A DNA stretch of 25,780 bases, from contig JABXJV010000196.1 in assembly GCA_013375355.1 (NCBI GenBank), positions 1 to 25,780 on the forward strand. The letters are read 5' to 3'. A model generated the notes under the pieces. It was not told the origin of the DNA and ran no database searches. It worked only from the letters and a program-made list of their open reading frames with translations. Made by a program: the position numbers and the translations under genes. This DNA is from Candidatus Helarchaeota archaeon. GTDB lineage: Archaea > Asgardarchaeota > Lokiarchaeia > Helarchaeales > JABXJV01. Every line of letters begins with the position of its first letter. Position 1 is the first letter of the stretch. Of this stretch, positions 20,579 to 25,780 are shown in pieces.

Positions 20579-23236
20579 TTAAAACGGAAGATTGATTGAA
20601 AGCGTTGGAGGTTTAATTCTAATCTCATACTGGTTATGAATTACCTTGCTTAAGAGATGAAGTTTTAAGTTTAATTTATAACGACCGCTTCTACCTTTCG
20701 GTAATATAGTATCTATATTATCGATTTTTATTAATGAATCCTTTTCCAAATTAACTGTATATTCTTTTTGAAAAATTGGCTCTCCAGAACTTGGGGAAAT
20801 ATCTACGGTTAATTTAATACCTCCAAATTCCTTATGTAGGTCATTTACTACATATAAATCAGTTTTAAAACGTTTACCTTGAGAATAATTTTTCTTAGGG
20901 TATTTGAAAACGAAGGGATATACGGGTTCGAAGCAATTTTTTATTACAAAAAACGCCTTTTTAGGTTTTCGCCAATAATCAACTATACTCCATGTAATAC
21001 CCGGAAAACAATCGTTGAAAAGAAAGTGAATAACACCACCACAATTATCATATTTCATAAACCTAAATAATTCAATATGGAATTTAGCTATTTCGGCTTG
21101 ATAATCTTGTGTAGCTTGTATAAAAGCCTCTAAAGTTTTAAAATCTTCTTCTTTTGCATAATTTCTAACGAACAATTGTTGATATCGATGGTTTTTAACC
21201 AAAGTTGAAGTATTTAGTGGAAATATATCTTCAGGAGTATCCTTAAAACATGGAAATTTTTCCAAGCTTTCTTTATTAGGAAAAGCTTGGGCACCAAATT
21301 CTGTTACAAATCGAACTTTCCACCTTATATCCAAATATTTATATGCTGCTCTATATTTTGGAGCTAAAGGCCAGTAGTATCCACAATAACTATGTAAATC
21401 AGTGCCTCCCCGAATTATTCCTGCCATGCCAGAATTTTTTACGATTATACCATTGTGATTTTTATCGAGTTCAAGCTCATCCTCAAGAACTTTGACCATT
21501 GCCGGGTCTAATTTATCCTTATTGAAATTTCTTAAAAAATTCCATGGGATTGTATTAGTCGGTAAAGTTAAAGCCAAAAAAATCAGAAACTCAATTAAAT
21601 TTCCCATGGTTAGAACTGTATCTGTATGAAAAATTGGATTTGTCTCCAGTAATAACGGAATAATTACCATTTCAGGTAGGAAAAAGTCTATAATTGTCGA
21701 AAGAGAAAATAAAATCATTAGACCGATAGCTTGTTTTAAACTTAAGAAATTAATAGGGGGCATCTGAAGTAGAAGAACTATAAATAATCCAAATAAAACT
21801 TCAAAGGTTAAAAATGGAATGTCTTTAAATGTTTCACGTCCAAGTTCAAAAAACACCTGTGTACTAGTTGTGAATCCTTGTATACCTGGAAGTAATTCCA
21901 ATTTTCCTGGATAAAGTGCAACAATAATGTCTACACCAAATAATAAAAAAATCAAACCTAGTCCTAATAGAATAAATTGAGATCTTTCAAAGAGCTCAAA
22001 GGGTTCATTATGTGTGCAATATATGGCTTGTGAAGGATGATTTTGAAGCAGTTCTACCGCTTTTTTAGATTGTTTTTTTGCTGACTCCAATACTTTTTTA
22101 GAGTAAGACCATTGAAAAGGAAAATCTTGCCAAACTAAAATTCCTACTTCATCACAGGCATCATGGAAATATGGTTCGCTATCTATATGAGCATGAACCC
22201 GAATCATATTCATGTTGCAATCTTTCATTAACTGAATGTCTCTTTTATAATCTTCGGGAGTACAGTATGCTAAACGCATATCACATGGTGCATAGTTATT
22301 ACCCCTAATGAATATTCTTTTTCCGTTTAGGATAACTTTCCAACCCTTTTCCTCAATCATATAAATTTCTCTAATACCAAAATTATTATTTATGGTTTCA
22401 GATTCTTCATTTTCAATTAAAATTTGTGATTCTAATGTGTAAAGATTTCGCTCTCCATGGTCCCATGTCCACCATAATTTTGGATCCTTTATCTCAATTT
22501 CTTCAACAATATTATTATTCCCTGCTTTGAGTCTTTCTTTGAAATTTTTTGTAATATTTTCCCCTTCAAAATTTTTAGGCTCCACATTTATTTTTAAATC
22601 AATTTCAAGTTCCTTTTCTGATTCAATTTTATATGTTACTATAATTTTGGCTTTATTTTCAGGAAGAATTTTCGGAACGATTTTAATATTTTTAAAATAA
22701 GCTTCTCTAGTGCTTATTAATTCTACACTTTTCCAAATACCTCCAGGATTAGTAGTAGGGTCACTCGCATCCCAATGGCTTAAAACACCAGTTATTTGTT
22801 TTTTCTTTCCTATATTTTTTTCATCTTCACAAGTGACCTTTACAGAAAGGACATTTTCTTTTTCAAAATCTAATTTATCTGAAACATCAAATTCGAAGGG
22901 GAAGAAGTATCCTTCATTTTCTCCTAATTTTTCCCCATTTAACCAAACAGAAGTCAGATAGAAGACTCCATTAAATTTCAACCTTATTATTTTATTTTTA
23001 AATTCGCTTGGAGGAATAAAACTTGTCCTATACCAAACAGTTGGTCCTCCATAATCAGTATATACTCCGTCTTTACTTAACTTAGTAATATATTTTTCGT
23101 TAGCTTGCCAATGCCCTGGAACTTTAATTTTCTCCCATTCACTATCATTATACTCGGAAATGAAGAATTTTTGGACTTCGCCTTTATTATTCTCATCTTT
23201 TATTACTTTCCATGTTCCATCTAACTTCTGGATCAA
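20579..23236 (-). CDS. GH2 family glycosidase with a membrane-helix insertion in the catalytic barrel
   Basis: This 885-residue protein has the GH2 layout: sugar-binding jelly roll (about 1-175), Ig-like domain (about 176-290) and TIM barrel from about 291. The acid/base is E411 (CTHNEP) and the probable nucleophile E646 (RFVTEFGAQAFP, as in beta-mannosidase-like members). Between them, at about 420-562, a strongly hydrophobic segment replaces the usual barrel loop, with about four membrane helices near 421-441, 473-490, 501-520 and 546-560. An even number would put both barrel halves on one side of the membrane. No signal peptide is visible. The frame is unbroken across the insert. The start is TTG with AGGAG 9 bases upstream. 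The substrate (mannoside, glucosaminide or other) is not predictable. Confidence 0.85.
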   Translation of the reverse strand: MIQKLDGTWKVIKDENNKGEVQKFFISEYNDSEWEKIKVPGHWQANEKYITKLSKDGVYTDYGGPTVWYRTSFIPPSEFKNKIIRLKFNGVFYLTSVWLNGEKLGENEGYFFPFEFDVSDKLDFEKENVLSVKVTCEDEKNIGKKKQITGVLSHWDASDPTTNPGGIWKSVELISTREAYFKNIKIVPKILPENKAKIIVTYKIESEKELEIDLKINVEPKNFEGENITKNFKERLKAGNNNIVEEIEIKDPKLWWTWDHGERNLYTLESQILIENEESETINNNFGIREIYMIEEKGWKVILNGKRIFIRGNNYAPCDMRLAYCTPEDYKRDIQLMKDCNMNMIRVHAHIDSEPYFHDACDEVGILVWQDFPFQWSYSKKVLESAKKQSKKAVELLQNHPSQAIYCTHNEPFELFERSQFILLGLGLIFLLFGVDIIVALYPGKLELLPGIQGFTTSTQVFFELGRETFKDIPFLTFEVLFGLFIVLLLQMPPINFLSLKQAIGLMILFSLSTIIDFFLPEMVIIPLLLETNPIFHTDTVLTMGNLIEFLIFLALTLPTNTIPWNFLRNFNKDKLDPAMVKVLEDELELDKNHNGIIVKNSGMAGIIRGGTDLHSYCGYYWPLAPKYRAAYKYLDIRWKVRFVTEFGAQAFPNKESLEKFPCFKDTPEDIFPLNTSTLVKNHRYQQLFVRNYAKEEDFKTLEAFIQATQDYQAEIAKFHIELFRFMKYDNCGGVIHFLFNDCFPGITWSIVDYWRKPKKAFFVIKNCFEPVYPFVFKYPKKNYSQGKRFKTDLYVVNDLHKEFGGIKLTVDISPSSGEPIFQKEYTVNLEKDSLIKIDNIDTILPKGRSGRYKLNLKLHLLSKVIHNQYEIRIKPPTLSINLPF

Positions 23237-23577
23237 ATGAAAAAACTCCTAATTGCTTGTTACAAATAATTGTGCATTATTTCTTATAAAATAAATTACC
23301 TAAAATGAACTTTTTATACATAGTTATTCTCTGTGGTGTAAATTAAATATTAGGTTTTAAAATTAGAACATATCTTCAAAACGTGTTAAAATTAGTGTAG
23401 TATTTTTAATTTTTTGCACAATAAGAAGGACTATTAAAAAAATATTAATGTCTCTTGTATATTATAAATAATTAAATTCTAAAATTTACATAAATTTTTG
23501 AACTATATAACATATTAAATACAATTTTTATCGGAAATTTTTTAAACCAAAAAAAGATCTTTTGTTATCATAAACTC

Positions 23578-23585
23578 TTATAAAA
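23578..23585 (+). promoter_or_regulatory. TATA-like element of the SCP2-domain gene
   Basis: TTATAAAA predicts transcription start near 23608-23612 and a leader of about 60 bases before ATG 23669. Confidence 0.5.
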
Positions 23586-23595
23586 CCCTAGAGAG

Positions 23596-23634
23596 TTTTT
23601 TTCCTCTCCTAACTAATATTAGAGAGGGAAAGAA
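23596..23634 (+). promoter_or_regulatory. Long imperfect inverted repeat at the SCP2 gene start site
   Basis: Arms TTTTTTTCCTCTCCTAA and TTAGAGAGGGAAAGAA pair over 16 positions (two G-U, one bulged C) around a CTAATA loop. It overlaps the predicted start of transcription. TAGAGAG occurs twice, at 23589 and 23620. Confidence 0.4.
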
Positions 23635-23668
23635 AACCCATTTAAAAAAATAAAAATTAAAAGGAAAG

Positions 23669-24097
23669 ATGATTAAAATGGGAGCAGTTGATGAAATTAA
23701 AAAGAAAATTGAAAACAAACAATATGAGCTCAAAGATCTACCCTTATTTATGAAAGCCGTCGAAGAGGTTGCAGCCACAAACGAAGATCTTCAAGATGAG
23801 CTAGAAGATCAAGATGATGTTATAATTATGATGGAAGTACCTGGCATTGTTGCTGGTTATATGGAAATCAAAGATGGAAAACTTACTGCTGGTGAAGGCA
23901 AACACGCTGATCCAACAGTCACTATCCAAATGAATGAGGATGTTGCTGCAGGCTTACTTACCGGCGAGGTAGATACTGCAAGTGCCTACATGGCTGGCGA
24001 TATTAAAATTGTCGGCGAAATGGCCAAAGCTATGGCTCTCCGTTCAATTCTAGAAATTGTTGGCGAAGAGCTCGGCGTCGAAATGGGTGGCGGCTAA
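23669..24097 (+). CDS. SCP2 sterol/lipid-transfer domain protein
   Basis: This 142-residue single-domain protein matches the SCP2 fold: helices at the N-terminus, then GYMEIKDGKLTAGEGKHADPTVTIQMNEDVAAGLLTGEVDTASAYMAGDIKIVGEM split over the typical strand-helix pattern ending with GDIKIVG and a final helix. SCP2 proteins bind lipids or fatty acyl groups in a hydrophobic cavity. Codon use is richer in C/G-ending codons (GGC, GAG, CTC) than neighbours, which suggests high expression. AAGGA lies just before ATG 23669; a second in-frame ATG at 23678 (MGAVDEIKKKI) may be the true start. It is followed by a T-rich terminator. The role in lipid handling is inference. Confidence 0.88.
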   Translation: MIKMGAVDEIKKKIENKQYELKDLPLFMKAVEEVAATNEDLQDELEDQDDVIIMMEVPGIVAGYMEIKDGKLTAGEGKHADPTVTIQMNEDVAAGLLTGEVDTASAYMAGDIKIVGEMAKAMALRSILEIVGEELGVEMGGG

Positions 24098-24120
24098 ACT
24101 AAAATCTATTAACTCAAACT

Positions 24121-24157
24121 TTACCTTTTTTTTCATTTCTACATTTTTTTCTTTATC
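24121..24157 (+). terminator. T-tract terminator of the SCP2 gene
   Basis: Two T-runs of seven or more (near 24126 and 24144) begin about 28 bases after the stop, a typical archaeal terminator. Confidence 0.55.
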
Positions 24158-24318
24158 TGACTACTATTTCAAAATTAATTTTACAAAGTTACAAACTTAT
24201 ATGTTAAAAATTCAAATGTTCGACTCTTCATTTTGCCATTTTACATTCATAAAATTATAACATAAGTGCCAAATATGCAAAACTTTTTTAGATTTCAGCC
24301 CAAAACAGTTAATTGAAA

Positions 24319-24888
24319 ATGCAAGTCAAGAAAAAAAAAGTTTTTAAAATTGTAGTATTGGGTGAAGCTGGAGTAGGAAAAACCAGTTTAGTTAGGAGAT
24401 ATTGCGAGGGGTCATTTTTAGAAGGTTATAAAACTACAATTGGCAGCGATTTCTATGTAAAATATCTTCGTTCAGAAGAAGGCAGTCCTTTAATTCTCTC
24501 AATTTGGGATTTAGCAGGTGAACATCGTTTTCAATTTGTTATGGAAAATTTTATGAAAGGTGCGAAAGGTGCACTTCTTGTTTTTGACCTAGCCAGAAAA
24601 AGAACATTCATAAAATTGGCTGAATGGTTACAAATATTACAAAAAGCCGCCGGATCAGTACCCTTGATCTTAATAGGTAATAAATCAGATTTGATTGATT
24701 CACGTTTTGTTTCTGCTGATGAAGCGAAGGCATATGCTGAAAATAATGGAATTGCATACTTTGAAACTTCAGCGAAGCTAAATCTCCGCGTCGATGATAT
24801 CTTTCAAACAATAACAAATTTATGTTTAAGTAAAGAAGCATCTGATGCTGTTGAATTTAAAGAAGAATCAAGACAATTAGACATATAA
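24319..24888 (+). CDS. Ras/Rab-like small GTPase with altered G3 motif
   Basis: The protein is about 190 residues: G1 GEAGVGKTS, G2 threonine in KTTIGSDF, G4 NKSD, and G5 ETSAK. The G3 motif is DLAGEHRF where Ras/Rab proteins have DTAGQERF, so the catalytic glutamine is Glu (E70 counting from the TTG) and the next residue His. That change usually slows intrinsic hydrolysis. The tail (DAVEFKEESRQLDI) has no Cys for lipid attachment. ATG 24319 is chosen; TTG 24313 is in frame, and no ribosome-binding site distinguishes them. It is followed after 10 bases by a tiny Cys-containing protein, probably in one operon. It differs from the Rab-like GTPase at 14171, which keeps the glutamine. Confidence 0.9.
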   Translation: MQVKKKKVFKIVVLGEAGVGKTSLVRRYCEGSFLEGYKTTIGSDFYVKYLRSEEGSPLILSIWDLAGEHRFQFVMENFMKGAKGALLVFDLARKRTFIKLAEWLQILQKAAGSVPLILIGNKSDLIDSRFVSADEAKAYAENNGIAYFETSAKLNLRVDDIFQTITNLCLSKEASDAVEFKEESRQLDI

Positions 24889-24898
24889 GGGGTAATCT

Positions 24899-25096
24899 TT
24901 GCCACAAAAAATAATTGTTTGCCCAAAATGCAAAGAACAACTCAGTTTTACTGTTGATGACTCTATTATTGCTAATTCTAAAAGTTTTCCAATACCAAGT
25001 GTTGTTCAACACAAAGATCATTTTTTAATAGTCTATCTTGATTCCCATAGTGCAATATGCGACGTAGAAATTCCTTTATTTTTTAAAAGTGAATAA
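24899..25096 (+). CDS. Small protein with an N-terminal CxxC knuckle, partner of the GTPase
   Basis: This 65-residue protein starts at TTG, set by AAGGGG 6 bases upstream. It has one CPKC knuckle near the N-terminus and a later single Cys (AICDVE), then a beta-rich region (HFLIVYLDSHSAICDVEIPLFF). Two cysteines of a four-Cys zinc site are missing, so a metal site could need a dimer or a partner. No family is recognised. It lies 10 bases after the GTPase gene, so it may be an effector or regulator of it. Confidence 0.65.
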   Translation: MPQKIIVCPKCKEQLSFTVDDSIIANSKSFPIPSVVQHKDHFLIVYLDSHSAICDVEIPLFFKSE

Positions 25097-25129
25097 TTTA
25101 ATATATACGCTTTAAATTCTCTATTGTCT

Positions 25130-25435
25130 TTAAAATCCACATTTAAGAGTTGAATTATAAATATGATTAGCATACATTTCTATAATTTCAAGCTCCTCTT
25201 TTCCTATTGTTTTTTTAATCAACTTACCTTCAATTATTATTCTATCTCCCGGACGTACAATAATTTGACCTCCATGTGTATAAGCATAAACTAAAAATTC
25301 ATCTGGAATCCCCTCAATTTTTTTATCTAATTTAAAACTAAATTGATAACGACCTCCTGCTTGTGAAATAGCATATAATAAACTTGAAGTCATAATTCCC
25401 GAGAGAACTCCTTTAAACAACTCCACTTTTCCCAT
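25130..25435 (-). CDS. Small OB-fold-like protein of unknown function
   Basis: The 101-residue product has the strand pattern of an OB fold: YQFSFKLDK, FLVYAYT, IIVRPGDRIIIEGKLIKK (a common OB turn), LEIIEMYANHIY. OB folds bind single-stranded nucleic acid, sugars or metals; the partner here is unknown. The start ATG 25435 is chosen because GGAGG ends 9 bases upstream; an in-frame TTG at 25444 directly abuts that site and is unlikely. The gene converges with the GTPase operon. Confidence 0.6.
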   Translation of the reverse strand: MGKVELFKGVLSGIMTSSLLYAISQAGGRYQFSFKLDKKIEGIPDEFLVYAYTHGGQIIVRPGDRIIIEGKLIKKTIGKEELEIIEMYANHIYNSTLKCGF

Positions 25436-25629
25436 TAGATTCAACCTCCGAATTTAAGATCTATCATAATAATAAGGTTTCGTTTAACCCTTATTGTAAC
25501 AAATTACTTATAATAATTATTGTAGGTCTAGTTATAATAATCATATTAATATTATTCCTTAAGAAATTTAATGAAAATTATTAAAGAAATCAATTTATTT
25601 TTAAGAATAATATTTAAAAGGGATAAAAA

Positions 25630-25780
25630 ATGAGTGAGAAATGGTTATTTGAAGCTAATAAAGATGAACCTGTGAGATATTTGGCACATATAAACGCACT
25701 TATAGGTAATATGACGAGTACATTAGGAAAAAATCCTGACTCACCTGGTTTAATTGCGATTGAAGGATTTAAAGGATATG
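25630..25780 (+). CDS. 5' end of an unrecognised gene, cut by the window edge
   Basis: Fifty codons are visible, beginning MSEKWLFEANKDEPVRYLAH. AAAAGGGAT lies about 6 bases before the ATG, a good ribosome-binding site. Soluble, no signal peptide or cysteines in the visible part. No family is recognised. It is divergent from the OB-fold-like gene, and the 194 bases between them are AT-rich with no clear element. Confidence 0.6.
   Translation, partial: MSEKWLFEANKDEPVRYLAHINALIGNMTSTLGKNPDSPGLIAIEGFKGY

Larger units (their letters stand above)
23237..23668. other. Divergent intergenic region, no gene seen
   Basis: This AT-rich stretch lies between the GH2 and SCP2 genes. It holds the GH2 ribosome-binding site at its left end and the TATA element and hairpin of the SCP2 gene at its right end. 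No coding frame or RNA gene is evident in the middle. Confidence 0.6.

Noticed and set aside
1..25780. tRNA or rRNA genes, CRISPR arrays, insertion sequences, prophage genes
   Set aside because: No cloverleaf-like segments, spaced repeats, transposase motifs or inverted-repeat ends were seen on either strand.

Overview
The window looks like the chromosome of an Asgard archaeon, most likely from the Lokiarchaeia side. It is AT-rich, with archaeal TATA-like elements and T-tract terminators, and about a third of the genes seem to start at TTG. Archaeal information-processing genes (GltX of the archaeal/eukaryotic type, a Nat10/Kre33-like TmcA) and archaeal metabolism (IorAB, a Tes-like radical SAM enzyme) sit beside three eukaryote-like small GTPases: one with a roadblock-like tail, one Rab-like with a long proline-rich tail and a zinc ribbon, and one compact Ras/Rab-like. 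This assignment is inference from gene content; no rRNA or tRNA gene is visible to anchor it.

Layout. 1-2084 (minus): a glycerol-3-phosphate oxidation operon (GlpA-like FAD enzyme with a BFD [2Fe-2S] domain, then an NAD(P)/FAD oxidoreductase cut by the window edge). 2269-2737 (plus): a small HesB/IscA-like gene with one in-frame UGA, followed at once by an RNA structure resembling a eukaryotic/lokiarchaeal SECIS; this is the most interesting locus. 2895-5741 (plus): glycerol kinase, an Arf/Rag-like GTPase with a roadblock-like tail, and a cupin. 5987-8566 (plus): a small winged-helix-like protein and TmcA. 8575-10479 (minus): an MtxX/phosphotransacetylase-like protein and an M42 aminopeptidase. 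10671-12212 (plus): two OsmC paralogs and a winged-helix regulator preceded by a direct repeat. 12348-15679 (minus): GltX and the Rab-like/proline-rich/zinc-ribbon GTPase. 16125-18701 (plus): the iorAB operon. 18905-20536 (plus): a Tes-like radical SAM enzyme whose promoter carries two perfect palindromes. 20579-23236 (minus): a GH2 glycosidase with four predicted membrane helices inserted inside its catalytic barrel. 23669-25096 (plus): an SCP2-domain protein, then a GTPase plus a tiny Cys-containing protein. 25130-25435 (minus): an OB-fold-like protein. 25630-end (plus): a truncated gene of unknown function.

Together the genes suggest a peptide/amino-acid-using anaerobe (M42 peptidase, IorAB) that can also phosphorylate glycerol and oxidise glycerol-3-phosphate, makes or modifies tetraether lipids (Tes-like) and handles lipids (SCP2). 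The GTPases suggest membrane or cytoskeletal signalling. Two loci stand out as possibly undescribed: the candidate selenoprotein with its SECIS-like element, and the membrane-interrupted GH2 enzyme.
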